The notes under the pieces: model-generated
The model's database searches: none
What the model was told of the DNA's origin: nothing
Seen by the model: the letters and a program-made list of their open reading frames with translations, nothing else
Origin: WHTB01 sp050699035
Lineage (GTDB): Bacteria; Actinomycetota; Actinomycetes; Propionibacteriales; Nocardioidaceae
Length of the DNA: 25,458 nucleotides
Reading direction: 5' to 3'
Assembly (NCBI GenBank): GCA_050699035.1
Contig: JBOHDE010000025.1
Location: 1-25,458 of the forward strand
Part shown: one piece after another, positions 1 to 7,842 of the stretch
How the letters are laid out: each line of letters starts with the position of its first letter
Numbering within the stretch: the stretch's first letter is position 1
Position numbers and translations under genes: made by a program

Positions 1-15
1 AACGCGCAGCGTGGG

Positions 16-507
16 TTAGTAGACCGCCCAGGTCTCGAGCGCTCCGTCGCGCGGTTTGAAGGTCACGGCGTCGATGTCCTCGTCCGGCACGGGGAACGCC
101 AGCCAACCGTCGGCGCAGTCGCCCTTGTCCAACACGATGCTGTCCAGCGGGAACACCGGAGTCGGTAGGTCTGACGGCTGCTCCGGCATCGGCGACGCGT
201 GCACTTTGTCAAGGTGCACCTTGAACGCGTCGACGACCAGCGTGACGTCGCCCGGCCCGGTGCTCTGCGCACAAGTGCTGATCAGCGCGGCGACGCCACC
301 GTCAACCGGCTTGACGTCGAGCACCCGGGTGCGTTGCGCCTTCGACTGCCGCCACTCGCCGAGGCCTACCCCGGCATAGGTCGCCTTGACCCCAGGGGCC
401 ACCTCTTTCGGCGTCTCGTCACCGCCACATCCCGAGAGCAGGAGCACAACGACGGCGCAGCCGGCGATCCCCATCGATCCCATGTGGTTGAACATTACGT
501 CACTCAC
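16..507 (-). CDS. Small predicted lipoprotein, function unknown
   Basis: The product is 163 residues with a hydrophobic N-terminus (about residues 13-26) ending in the lipobox LLSGC. The lipidated cysteine would be C27, followed by a Gly/Asp/Glu linker, as in actinobacterial lipoproteins anchored to the outer face of the membrane. The mature part has two further cysteines (about C79 and C131) that could form a disulfide. I recognise no named domain. The GTG start chosen here overlaps the end of the upstream metallophosphoesterase gene by 8 bases. An in-frame ATG at 495 and others at 483 and 474 are equally possible, and the n-region has no obvious basic residues under any choice. Its position as last gene of the ideR-led run suggests co-translation with the phosphoesterase. 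A role in the same envelope process is inference only. Confidence 0.75.
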   Translation of the reverse strand: MSDVMFNHMGSMGIAGCAVVVLLLSGCGGDETPKEVAPGVKATYAGVGLGEWRQSKAQRTRVLDVKPVDGGVAALISTCAQSTGPGDVTLVVDAFKVHLDKVHASPMPEQPSDLPTPVFPLDSIVLDKGDCADGWLAFPVPDEDIDAVTFKPRDGALETWAVY

Positions 508-2059
508 AGGTACGCGGCGACTCCGATTCGGGACGGTCCAGCTTCAGCGTCTGGTACGTCACCAGCGCGTTGCCGACCTCGCTGAGTGCGTCCGGGTACG
601 AGAACCGGGTCAGGCTCACCGGCGCGCACTCGCTGTTGAAGTTCAGGATGTCGAAGCTCTGCGGCGTCGCGACGACCTCGCCCGTCTCGTCCTGGCGGCG
701 GAACGTCCGGATGCCCGCGGCGCCGGTCGTACCCACGGTCAGGTCGACCGACGAGTCGGACACCTCCAGCGCCGGCGAATGCGTGTGTCCGCTGACCCAG
801 ACCGGCGCCTCGAGCAGCTCGCCCAGCTGACGGGCACCGGACGGATGGTGCATCACCGCCAGGTCGATCGGTCCAGCCTCGGGGTCGAGGTCCTCGACGG
901 CCTGTTCGGCGGCGCCACGCTCCATCTCCTCGACGCCGTCGGGGTCCTCGGCCTCGACCGGCCCACCGTCCTGGTAGCGCCGCGGGTCACCGACCCCGAA
1001 GACGCCGAGTCCCTTGAGCTCGATCCGCTGGTCGTCGACGACCACCACGTTGGGGACTGTGGCGAGCTCGTCGACGGTCGCGTTGCCGTCATGGTTGCCC
1101 TTGACGAACACGTACGGCACGCCGAGCGACTCGATCCCCTCCCGCAGGTCGTCCCGCTCACTCAGCTCGAAGCCGGTGCCCCACTGCACGAGGTCGCCCG
1201 AGTCGATGACGAAGTCGACGTCTTCGCTCTTGATCACCTCGGCCAGCTGCGGATAGACGTTGCGACCGTGGATGTCGGACACCAGCATCACCCGCGTCGC
1301 CACCTCGACCTGCCGCTCCGGGCTGGCTCCCTCCCGCAGCCGGGAGATGTACGTCGCCAGGCTCTGCACGTAGCCGGCGTACTTCTGGTCCCGGGCGTTC
1401 AGCTGGGCCAGCAGCTTGTCGGCGGACAGGCCGACCGCGAGCAGCCCGTCGGCCTCGAGGTGGCTGCCGTACTCCTCGTCGAAGCTGAGGTACGAGCCGG
1501 CGCCCCAGCCCGCCAGGCAAAGCACCCCGCCGGTCACCCCGGCCGTCGCGGTCACCGTCACCCGCCGCCGGGCCGTGTGGCTGGCCCCGCTGACGGCATA
1601 CCAGACGAGGACGCCGAGCACCGCGCCGCCGAGTGCACCGACGGCGGTCTTCTGAGCAGTACGCACGATGGTCTCGCGGGCGAGCGCCTGGATCTGGTCG
1701 ATCTGCGCGTCAATGTCGATCCGCGGCGAGTTCGCCGACCGCCCCACCGGTGGGATCGCCTGCGCGCTGACCTCGACGCGCGCCCCCGGCCCCCAGCGGT
1801 GCGTGTCGAACGTCGCCGTGCCGACGCTGGTCGGGATGTCGATCTGACTGTGCGGGATGACGCGCGTCTGTACGACGTACAGGTCGTCGCTGGCGCTGCT
1901 GGCCCAGACCGAGCCGAGGCCGAGCCCACCGCCCGCCGCCCCCAGCACCGCCATCAGCCCGACCAGCACCACCTGCCCGGCCCGGAACAGCCGCCGACGC
2001 CAGACCGGCGGCGCGGCGGCGTCATCCGGGCTCTCGGTGGCGACGGGCTCCTCGGGCAC
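500..2059 (-). CDS. Membrane-anchored calcineurin-like metallophosphoesterase
   Basis: This is a predicted dinuclear-metal phosphoesterase fused behind a membrane domain. Counting from the upstream TTG at 2086 (subtract 9 for the GTG at 2059), hydrophobic spans lie at about 34-60, 147-165 and 178-198. The C-terminal half carries the full motif set in order: DIHGRN (271-276), GDLVQWG (297-303), GNHD (330-333), MHHP (412-415) and GHTH (433-436). These are the metal and phosphate ligands of the calcineurin-like superfamily. The region between the spans (about 62-146) is likely extracytoplasmic. The GTG at 2059 is preferred because AAGGTGG lies 5 bases upstream of it, while the TTG has no visible SD. 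It starts 42 bases after the MFS gene and overlaps the lipoprotein gene. The substrate (nucleotide, lipid phosphate or wall precursor) cannot be told from sequence. Confidence 0.88.
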   Translation of the reverse strand: MPEEPVATESPDDAAAPPVWRRRLFRAGQVVLVGLMAVLGAAGGGLGLGSVWASSASDDLYVVQTRVIPHSQIDIPTSVGTATFDTHRWGPGARVEVSAQAIPPVGRSANSPRIDIDAQIDQIQALARETIVRTAQKTAVGALGGAVLGVLVWYAVSGASHTARRRVTVTATAGVTGGVLCLAGWGAGSYLSFDEEYGSHLEADGLLAVGLSADKLLAQLNARDQKYAGYVQSLATYISRLREGASPERQVEVATRVMLVSDIHGRNVYPQLAEVIKSEDVDFVIDSGDLVQWGTGFELSERDDLREGIESLGVPYVFVKGNHDGNATVDELATVPNVVVVDDQRIELKGLGVFGVGDPRRYQDGGPVEAEDPDGVEEMERGAAEQAVEDLDPEAGPIDLAVMHHPSGARQLGELLEAPVWVSGHTHSPALEVSDSSVDLTVGTTGAAGIRTFRRQDETGEVVATPQSFDILNFNSECAPVSLTRFSYPDALSEVGNALVTYQTLKLDRPESESPRTCE

Positions 2060-2101
2060 GGATCCCACCTTGGCACGATCGGCCAACCAGGTCAGTCATT
2101 G

Positions 2102-3367
2102 TCAGGTCAGCGGTGCCGGCTGGCGGGTCTCCGGCATCCGGGTCGACATCGCGACCCCGACGAACAGCACGCCGGCGGTGACTGCGAAGGCCCAGCCGTA
2201 CGACAAGGTGTCCGCGAGCGCACCGGCCACCAGCGGCCCGGCGATCGCGCCGAGGTCGGACGACATCTGGAACGCCGCGACCACCCGGCCGCCGCGACCC
2301 TTCATCACGTCGCCGACCACCGCACCAGGCGCGCTGCCCATCAGCGCGCTGCCGGCCCCGAACAGCAGCATTGCCAGCAGGTAGACCGGCAGCAGCGTGC
2401 TGACCGCGATCAGCAGCATCGCCACCCCGGCAATGGCTCCCCCGGCCATCATCGCCGGGCGCCGCCCGACCTGGTCGATGTAGCGACCGGCCGGGATCAG
2501 CAGGGCGGCCTGCGCGAGCGACGAGAACAGGAACCCGACGCCGACCCAGATCACGCCGACCTGCATCGCCTCGATCACGAACAGCGGCACCAGGCTCATC
2601 CGTACGCCGAACAACCCCCAGCCGGTGCCGAAGCTGACCACCAAGGCGGTCCGGTACGCCGGATGGGCGAACGCCTCGCGCAGGCTGGTCGAGACGACCT
2701 CGGCCCCCGGGGCGTCGACCGGGGCGTCGACCGGGGCGTCGACCGGGGCGTCGACGATCGGCGTCTCGTCCCGGATCTCTGCCTTGGCCAGGAAGACCGC
2801 GCCGATCGCGCCGGCGACCAGCAGCGACACGGCGTAGACGGCGAACGGCAGCCGCAGGCTGATCCCGGTCAGCCAGCCGCCGAGCAACGGGCCGAGCAGC
2901 CCACCGACCAGGAACCCGCCCTGGAACATGCTGCTGGCCCGCCCGCGCCGACTCGAGTCGACCACCCGGAACAGCAGCGCGACCGCGGCCACGGTGAACA
3001 TCGCACTGCCGATGCCGCCGATGCCGCGCAGCACCAGCAGCTGCTCGTACGACTGGGCCGCGCCCGCGAGCCCGGTCGACACGGCGACGATCAGGATGCC
3101 CGACGTCAGGATGACGCGCTCGCCGAAGGCGTCGACCAGCTTGCCACCGGCCAGTGCCGACACGAACCGCATCAGCGCGAACGCCGAGATCACCGCGCCG
3201 GCCGCGGTCTTGCCGACCCCGAAGTCGCGCGCGAACACCGGGATCGCCGGGGCGACGACGCCGAACCCAACGGCGACGGCCAGCGCGACGGCAGCGAGGA
3301 CGGCTACCTCACGGGGTAGATCCCCGAACGGGCTGACGGGACGGCGCACGAGACCAGATCGTGTCAC
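2102..3367 (-). CDS. MFS transporter with a VDAP tandem-repeat loop
   Basis: A 421-residue polytopic protein of the major facilitator superfamily with about 12 hydrophobic segments in two halves. The loop after the second span contains the MFS-typical GGKLVDAFGERVIL, and the second half has the equivalent GRYIDQVGRRPAM. Between the halves the cytoplasmic loop holds four consecutive VDAP units encoded by a 12-base tandem repeat. The frame is open to 3496, but that would overlap the upstream methyltransferase and add an Arg-rich stretch unlike a transporter N-terminus. GTG 3367 is chosen, 41 bases after that gene, with GGGAGG just upstream although unusually close (about 2 bases). GTG 3349 is an alternative. 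It looks like a drug or metabolite exporter. Its place downstream of ideR might hint at metal or siderophore export, but nothing in the sequence fixes the substrate. Confidence 0.85.
   Translation of the reverse strand: MTRSGLVRRPVSPFGDLPREVAVLAAVALAVAVGFGVVAPAIPVFARDFGVGKTAAGAVISAFALMRFVSALAGGKLVDAFGERVILTSGILIVAVSTGLAGAAQSYEQLLVLRGIGGIGSAMFTVAAVALLFRVVDSSRRGRASSMFQGGFLVGGLLGPLLGGWLTGISLRLPFAVYAVSLLVAGAIGAVFLAKAEIRDETPIVDAPVDAPVDAPVDAPGAEVVSTSLREAFAHPAYRTALVVSFGTGWGLFGVRMSLVPLFVIEAMQVGVIWVGVGFLFSSLAQAALLIPAGRYIDQVGRRPAMMAGGAIAGVAMLLIAVSTLLPVYLLAMLLFGAGSALMGSAPGAVVGDVMKGRGGRVVAAFQMSSDLGAIAGPLVAGALADTLSYGWAFAVTAGVLFVGVAMSTRMPETRQPAPLT
2709..2756 (-). repeat. Four 12-base tandem repeats inside the MFS gene
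   Basis: Four consecutive copies of GGGGCGTCGACC (plus-strand reading) occupy 2709-2720, 2721-2732, 2733-2744 and 2745-2756. Only the final base of the last copy differs. On the coding strand each copy adds Val-Asp-Ala-Pro to the loop between the two MFS halves. Because the unit length is a multiple of three, copy-number change would alter loop length without a frameshift. Confidence 0.95.
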
Positions 3368-3408
3368 GTCCTCCCGACATCGCGACAACCGGTTTCGCCA
3401 TCTCCGGG

Positions 3409-4188
3409 CTAGGACCGCAGGGCGACCAGGCGGCGTACGGGTACGGCGACGTCGACACCGTCCTCCGGTGCGGACGACGCGCGCTCGGCGAGCCACCGGG
3501 CCGCGTTGACGCGACGCCGGTCGGGCGTGCCCGGCAGGTACAGAGCCCGCATCAGCAGGTCGGCGTCCTCCGCGGTGCGTACGACGTACCCGAAGCGCTC
3601 GTTGGCGTCTTCGAGCACCGTGAAGCCGGCCGCGGCCAGACTGCTGCTCAGCCCGGTGAGCTCGCCGCCGGCGGGGAACTGCGGGGTCGTCCGCAGGCGT
3701 GCGGTCAACGGGGCCAGCAGCCGCATGTCACTCGGCCGCACCGGGCGCACCGTCGCCACCGTCGCGGCGAACACACCGCCGGCGCGCAGCACCCGAGCCG
3801 ACTCGACCAAGGCAGCGTCGACGTCACCGACGACCATCAGACCGGCGGAGCACACCACCGCGTCGAAGCAGGCGTCGGCGAACGGCAGCCTGAGCGCGTC
3901 GGCGACCACCACTGGCTCCGTACGCCCGCGGCGTCGTCCGTCCCGCAGCTCGGCGACCGACAGGTCGGCACCGACGACCCACGGGGGGACGGCCCGGCCC
4001 TCCTCCCGGAGCGCCTGGGTGAGTGCGCCGTTGCCGCAGGCGAGGTCGAGGACGCGCTGCCCGGACGCGGCTCGGGCCAGCCAGGTGTACGGGGTCGTGT
4101 CGCCGTTCGTCGTACGGGACAGGACCTGCTCGCTGATGCCGGGGTGCAGCGCGTGGAACTCCGCGACGTACGCGGCCCAGTCGGTCAT
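3409..4188 (-). CDS. Class I SAM-dependent methyltransferase
   Basis: The 259-residue protein has the Rossmann-type SAM-binding motif VLDLACGNG at residues 46-54, an acidic ribose-binding position in VVGADLS (about 72-78), and a motif around PFADACFDAVVCSAGLM matching the post-motif strand of Methyltransf_11 enzymes. The C-terminal 60 residues (YVVRTAEDADLLMRALYL) probably form the substrate lid. The start is an ATG at 4188, 27 bases after the ideR stop, so co-transcription is likely. The substrate is not identifiable. The fold covers small-molecule, quinone and antibiotic methylation. The next gene encodes an exporter, so modification followed by export of one compound is a possible but unproven pairing. 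Confidence 0.85.
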   Translation of the reverse strand: MTDWAAYVAEFHALHPGISEQVLSRTTNGDTTPYTWLARAASGQRVLDLACGNGALTQALREEGRAVPPWVVGADLSVAELRDGRRRGRTEPVVVADALRLPFADACFDAVVCSAGLMVVGDVDAALVESARVLRAGGVFAATVATVRPVRPSDMRLLAPLTARLRTTPQFPAGGELTGLSSSLAAAGFTVLEDANERFGYVVRTAEDADLLMRALYLPGTPDRRRVNAARWLAERASSAPEDGVDVAVPVRRLVALRS

Positions 4189-4215
4189 CGGGGCGTCGGC
4201 GGCAGGCCCGCGACG

Positions 4216-4917
4216 TCAGCCGCGGACGACGAAGACGTGCGACGCGGCCTCGACGTCGATCTCGGCCATCTCGCCGCCGCTGCCGATCAGGACGCCCTCC
4301 GCTCCGCGGGAGACCTGGACCACCTTGTCGGGCTGGGCGCCGACGCGGCGCAGCGCCCCCATCAGCTGCTCGTCGGTCTGGATCGGCTCCCCGATCCGCC
4401 GGACGGTCACGGTCAGCTGGGTCTCGTCGGCGGGGATGACGGTGTCGAGCTGCTCGACGCCGTCCATGAATCCCTCGACCTTGTCGCCCTCGCCCAGCTC
4501 GTCCAGCCCGGGGATCGGGTTGCCGTACGGCGACTCGGTCGGGTGTTTGAGGATCTCAACCAGGCGCCGCTCGACCTGCTCGGACATCACGTGCTCCCAG
4601 CGGCAGGCCTCGGCGTGCACCAGCTCCCAGTCGAGGCCGATCACGTCGGTCAGCAGCCGTTCGGCGAGCCGGTGCTTGCGCATCACCCGGGTCGCGAGCT
4701 GGCGGCCGTGACCGGTGAGCTCGAGGTGCCGGTCACCCTCGACCGTGAGCAGGTTGTCGCGCTCCATCCGGGCCACGGTCTGGCTCACGGTGGGACCAGA
4801 CTGGTGGAGCCGCTCCGCGATCCGGGCCCGGAGGGGGATGATGCCCTCCTCTTCGAGCTCGAAGATCGTGCGAAGGTACATCTCCGTGGTGTCGATCAGT
4901 TCGCTCACGCCTGTCAT
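4216..4917 (-). CDS. ideR: DtxR/IdeR-family iron-dependent repressor
   Basis: A 233-residue metal-activated DNA-binding repressor. The winged helix (residues 1-75) contains RLHQSGPTVSQTVARMERD, almost identical to known IdeR and DtxR recognition helices. The ancillary and primary metal sites are complete: M13, H82, E86, H101, C105, E108 and H109 align at a constant +3 offset with DtxR M10, H79, E83, H98, C102, E105 and H106. A C-terminal SH3-like domain (about 160-233) follows. The frame is open to 4986, but ATG 4917 is chosen because it gives the usual IdeR N-terminus (ELIDTTEMYLRTIFELEEEG) and is preceded by AAGGAGGGG at about 11 bases. It leads a five-gene minus-strand run. By family knowledge it represses iron uptake and siderophore genes when Fe(II) is plentiful. 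Confidence 0.96.
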   Translation of the reverse strand: MTGVSELIDTTEMYLRTIFELEEEGIIPLRARIAERLHQSGPTVSQTVARMERDNLLTVEGDRHLELTGHGRQLATRVMRKHRLAERLLTDVIGLDWELVHAEACRWEHVMSEQVERRLVEILKHPTESPYGNPIPGLDELGEGDKVEGFMDGVEQLDTVIPADETQLTVTVRRIGEPIQTDEQLMGALRRVGAQPDKVVQVSRGAEGVLIGSGGEMAEIDVEAASHVFVVRG

Positions 4918-5000
4918 TCTGGCACGCCCCTCCTTGCCAACGTCGCGCCCAAGCTGTGAGTACGACCCTCGCGGCGGCACGCTCACGAGCTACTGAGAAC

Positions 5001-5026
5001 TCGCCAGCTGTCCACGGCTCTGGCGA
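5001..5026. promoter_or_regulatory. Inverted repeat in the ideR divergent region
   Basis: TCGCCAG (5001-5007) and CTGGCGA (5020-5026) form a perfect 7-base inverted repeat with a 12-base spacer, lying between the divergent ideR and hotdog-protein genes. It sits upstream of a possible -10 element and could be an operator. No bound regulator is identified. Confidence 0.35.
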
Positions 5027-5035
5027 ATTGGGGAC

Positions 5036-5054
5036 CCGGGCTAGGCTGTCCCGG
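5036..5054 (+). promoter_or_regulatory. Possible promoter -10 (TAGGCT) for the hotdog/GH13 pair
   Basis: TAGGCT at 5042-5047 fits the actinobacterial TAnnnT -10 pattern and would place transcription initiation near 5054, about 32 bases before the ATG at 5086. It lies inside a CCGGG-N9-CCCGG palindrome (5036-5054). No good -35 hexamer was found at the expected distance, so the call is tentative. Confidence 0.35.
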
Positions 5055-5085
5055 CACCGACCACCTCCCGTCACCTGACTCCCCC

Positions 5086-5847
5086 ATGATCACCATTGCT
5101 CCCCGGTTCGCCGGGCCCCCTCGCTCGGCCAACGGCGGCTACACCGCCGGGCTGCTTGCTGCCACCATTCGCGCCGGCGGCGAGGCGCCCCGCCTCAGCA
5201 CCGGTGACACCACTGGCGTCAGTGTCAGTCTCCGTCAGCCGCCACCGCTCGGCATCGAGCTGGACGTCGAGCTGGACGACGACGACGGCCCGACCACCGC
5301 CCGGCTCATGCACGGCGCCGTGCTGGTCGCCGAGGCGTCCGTCGTCGACGTGGACATCACCCCCGTCGACGCCGTGAGTATGGCGGAGGCGGCCGAGGCC
5401 GAGCGCTCGTACGCCGGGCTCCGCTCCCACCCCTTCCCCACCTGCTTCACCTGCGGCCCCGACCGCGATCCCGGCGACGGCCTCCGGCTGTTCGCCGGAC
5501 CGGTCGGCGACGGCCGTACCGCCTGCCTCTGGACCCCGCACCCCTCACTCGAGCGCGACCCCGGCGTCGTCGGCGAGGAGTACGTGTGGGCGGCGCTGGA
5601 CTGCCCGGGCGCGTGGACCGCTGACCTGGAGGGCCGCCCGCTCGTCCTCGGCCGGATGACCGCTCAGCTCGATGCCCCGGCGACCATCGGCGCACGCCAC
5701 GTCGTGATGGGACGGCTGCTCGGCGAGGACGGGCGCAAGACGTTCACCGCGACGACGCTGTACGACTCCGACGGCCGGATCGTGGCCCGGGCCGAACACC
5801 TGTGGATCGCCATCGACCCGACGACCTTCGGAGCCCTGAGTGCCTGA
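5086..5847 (+). CDS. Hotdog-fold thioesterase-like protein
   Basis: The 253-residue protein begins with an acyl-thioesterase-like segment (RFAGPPRSANGGYTAGLLA, about residues 7-25) reminiscent of hotdog proteins whose NGGY motif precedes the long helix. A second unit starts near residue 115 with the cysteine-containing motif FPTCFTCGPDRDPGDGLRLF. The two halves suggest a double hotdog arrangement. The family is widespread in actinobacteria without an assigned function, so a thioesterase or CoA-ester role is inference. There is no clear SD before ATG 5086. The reading frame overlaps the following GH13 gene by 8 bases, so translational coupling is likely even though no shared pathway is obvious. 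Confidence 0.7.
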   Translation: MITIAPRFAGPPRSANGGYTAGLLAATIRAGGEAPRLSTGDTTGVSVSLRQPPPLGIELDVELDDDDGPTTARLMHGAVLVAEASVVDVDITPVDAVSMAEAAEAERSYAGLRSHPFPTCFTCGPDRDPGDGLRLFAGPVGDGRTACLWTPHPSLERDPGVVGEEYVWAALDCPGAWTADLEGRPLVLGRMTAQLDAPATIGARHVVMGRLLGEDGRKTFTATTLYDSDGRIVARAEHLWIAIDPTTFGALSA

Positions 5848-7420
5848 CTCCCGCCACTGGTGGCAGGACGCGGTCTGCTACCAGATCTACGTCCGCAGCT
5901 TCGCCGACTCCGACGGCGACGGCGTGGGCGACCTGGCCGGCATCACGTCGCGCCTGCCGTACCTCGCGGACCTCGGCGTCGACGCGGTCTGGCTGACTCC
6001 GTTCTACACCTCGCCGCAGGCCGACCACGGCTACGACGTCGCCGACTACCGCGACGTCGACCCGCTGTTCGGCCGGCTCGACGACTTCGACGCCATGCTG
6101 GCCGCAGCGCACGACCTGGGGCTGCGGGTCATCGTCGACCTCGTACCCAACCACTCGTCGAGCGCGCACGCGTGGTTCGAGGCTGCGCTGGCGGCCGCCC
6201 CCGGGAGCCCCGAGCGGGCCCGCTACGTCTTCCGCGACGGCCGCGATGACGGCACACCGCCGAACAACTGGCAGTCGGTGTTCGGTGGGCCGGCCTGGAC
6301 CCGGGTGTCGGACGGCCAGTGGTACCTCCACCTCTTCGACGCGGCGCAGCCCGACTTCGACTGGGACAACCCCGAGGTCGGTGACGAGTTCGAGTCGGTC
6401 CTGCGGTTCTGGCTGGACCGGGGGGTCGACGGCTTCCGCATCGACGTGGCGCACGGGCTGTTCAAGGAGCCCGGGCTCCCCGACGTCGAGGCGGAGCAGA
6501 ATGTCGGCGGCATCGACGAGGCGATGAGCGAGCTGGACCGGCCGTACTGGGACCAGCCCGGCGTGCACGACGTCTACCGGCGCTGGCACGACGTACTCGC
6601 GTCGTACCCGGGCGACCGGATGGCGGTCGCCGAGGCGTGGGTCAGCAGCGCCGAGTCGATGGCGCGGTACGTCCGGCCCGACGAGCTGCAGCAGGCGTTC
6701 AACTTCCACTGGCTCGAGGCGGAGTGGTCGGCCGAGGAGTTCCGCCGGGTGGTCGACGAGACGTTCGCCGCGGTGGACCCGGTGGGCGCGGCGGCGACCT
6801 GGGTGCTGAGCAACCACGACGTCGACCGGCACGTGTCGCGGTTCGGCGGCGGCCCCGTCGGCCTGGCGCGGGCGCGGGCGGCGACGGCGATGATGCTCGC
6901 GCTGCCCGGATCCGCCTACGTGTACGCAGGTGAGGAGCTCGGGCTGCCGCAGGCTGACGTACCCGCCGAGGCGCGGCAGGATCCCACCTGGCTGCGCGGC
7001 GCGGGGGTCGGCCGGGACGGCTGCCGGGTGCCGATGCCCTGGTCGGGGACGGCGAGCCCGTACGGCTTCGGGCCTGACGGCGCGAAGCCGTGGCTGCCGC
7101 AGCCGGACTCCTGGGCCGCGCTGTCGGTCGAGGCGCAGCAGGGCGACGAGGCGTCGACGCTGGAGCTCTACCGGCGGCTGATCGCGACCCGGCGGGAGCT
7201 GCTGCCGCGGCTCGGTCGGCGGGTCGAGTTCGTAGACACGCGCGACGACGTCGTGGCGCTGCGCCGGGACGGGCTGACCTGCGTGGTCAACTGCGGCGAC
7301 GACGTGTTCGACCTGACCGCGCTAGGCGACCCAGGGACGCTAGTGATCGCCACCGGTCATACCGCCGACGTACGCAACGGCTCGCTGCCCCCCGACACCG
7401 CCGCCTGGCTGCACGCCTGA
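5840..7420 (+). CDS. GH13 family alpha-glucosidase
   Basis: A 526-residue cytoplasmic (no signal peptide) retaining glycoside hydrolase of the alpha-amylase superfamily. The conserved regions appear in order: DLVPNH (100-105), GFRIDVAHG with nucleophile D202, AVAEAW with acid/base E265, and SNHDVDRH with the transition-state aspartate D327. The N-terminus WWQDAVCYQIYVRSFADSDG and the DGDGVGDLAG segment (25-34) are typical of alpha-glucosidase / oligo-1,6-glucosidase subfamilies rather than secreted amylases. A short beta C-domain ends the protein. It would release glucose from imported alpha-glucosides or maltodextrins, with trehalose-type substrates also possible. The GTG start at 5840 overlaps the hotdog gene, and translation probably depends on that overlap because no SD is visible. 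Confidence 0.93.
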   Translation: MPDSRHWWQDAVCYQIYVRSFADSDGDGVGDLAGITSRLPYLADLGVDAVWLTPFYTSPQADHGYDVADYRDVDPLFGRLDDFDAMLAAAHDLGLRVIVDLVPNHSSSAHAWFEAALAAAPGSPERARYVFRDGRDDGTPPNNWQSVFGGPAWTRVSDGQWYLHLFDAAQPDFDWDNPEVGDEFESVLRFWLDRGVDGFRIDVAHGLFKEPGLPDVEAEQNVGGIDEAMSELDRPYWDQPGVHDVYRRWHDVLASYPGDRMAVAEAWVSSAESMARYVRPDELQQAFNFHWLEAEWSAEEFRRVVDETFAAVDPVGAAATWVLSNHDVDRHVSRFGGGPVGLARARAATAMMLALPGSAYVYAGEELGLPQADVPAEARQDPTWLRGAGVGRDGCRVPMPWSGTASPYGFGPDGAKPWLPQPDSWAALSVEAQQGDEASTLELYRRLIATRRELLPRLGRRVEFVDTRDDVVALRRDGLTCVVNCGDDVFDLTALGDPGTLVIATGHTADVRNGSLPPDTAAWLHA

Positions 7421-7439
7421 CCTGCGTCCGGGCCCACCC

Positions 7440-7466
7440 TCTTCGCGCCGAGGTTGCACGAATGTC
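7440..7466 (+). repeat. Interspersed repeat copy A (forward)
   Basis: The core TTCGCGCCGAGGTTGC is followed by ACGAATGTC, starting 20 bases after the GH13 stop codon. It differs from the consensus core TTCGCGTCGAGGTTGCGCG at two positions. Confidence 0.8.
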
Positions 7467-7485
7467 GGAGCCCCGGCGCCGCCCA

Positions 7486-7512
7486 TCTTCGCGTCGAGGT
7501 TGCGCGTATGCC
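7486..7512 (+). repeat. Interspersed repeat copy B (forward)
   Basis: This copy matches the consensus core TTCGCGTCGAGGTTGCGCG exactly and continues TATGCC. It is in the same orientation as copy A, 46 bases further on. Confidence 0.85.
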
Positions 7513-7524
7513 GCTGAGCTGGAT

Positions 7525-7570
7525 AACGGCCGGGGAGGCGTGACAAATACGTCACGCTCTCCCCGCCGTT
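7525..7570. repeat. 46-base palindrome between GH13 and MFS genes
   Basis: Arms 7525-7544 and 7551-7570 are complementary at 16 of 20 positions around the six-base loop AAATAC. The innermost seven pairs (GCGTGAC / GTCACGC) and the outermost six are perfect. No T-run follows on either strand, so it could be a factor-dependent bidirectional terminator or a protein-binding palindrome. Confidence 0.8.
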
Positions 7571-7726
7571 GTACGAGTTCGACCGCACGGGGCGAGCGCG
7601 TGCGCGAAATGGACGATCTCGGGGTCATTGCCGCCTGGTCAGGCCCGACTTCGTCCATCTGGAAAGAAGCGACCCGCTGGTGGGCCAATCGCACCAAGGA
7701 ACATGACGTCGCCGACCCGCACCCCG

Positions 7727-7783
7727 ACATGTCCCCGGACACCGGGTGCGGCGCCAACCCCGAATACTCCCGCCGAGGTTGCG
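7727..7783. repeat. Direct repeat unit 1 (about 57 bases)
   Basis: This segment, starting ACATGTCCCCGGACAC and ending GAGGTTGCG, is repeated imperfectly at 7843-7898. Its 3' part includes a degenerate copy (C) of the interspersed repeat at about 7766-7790. Confidence 0.75.
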
Positions 7784-7842
7784 GCCTGCGGCAGTCGAGG
7801 ATCGCGTGTCACGTGTCGGCGTGACGCCGCGGACACGGACAA

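Noticed and set aside
386..3319. A 977-codon open frame on the plus strand opposite the phosphoesterase and MFS genes
   Set aside because: It is antisense to genes with clear motifs, its translation is Arg/His/Gln/Asp-rich low-complexity sequence, and it is the usual complement effect of high-GC codon bias.
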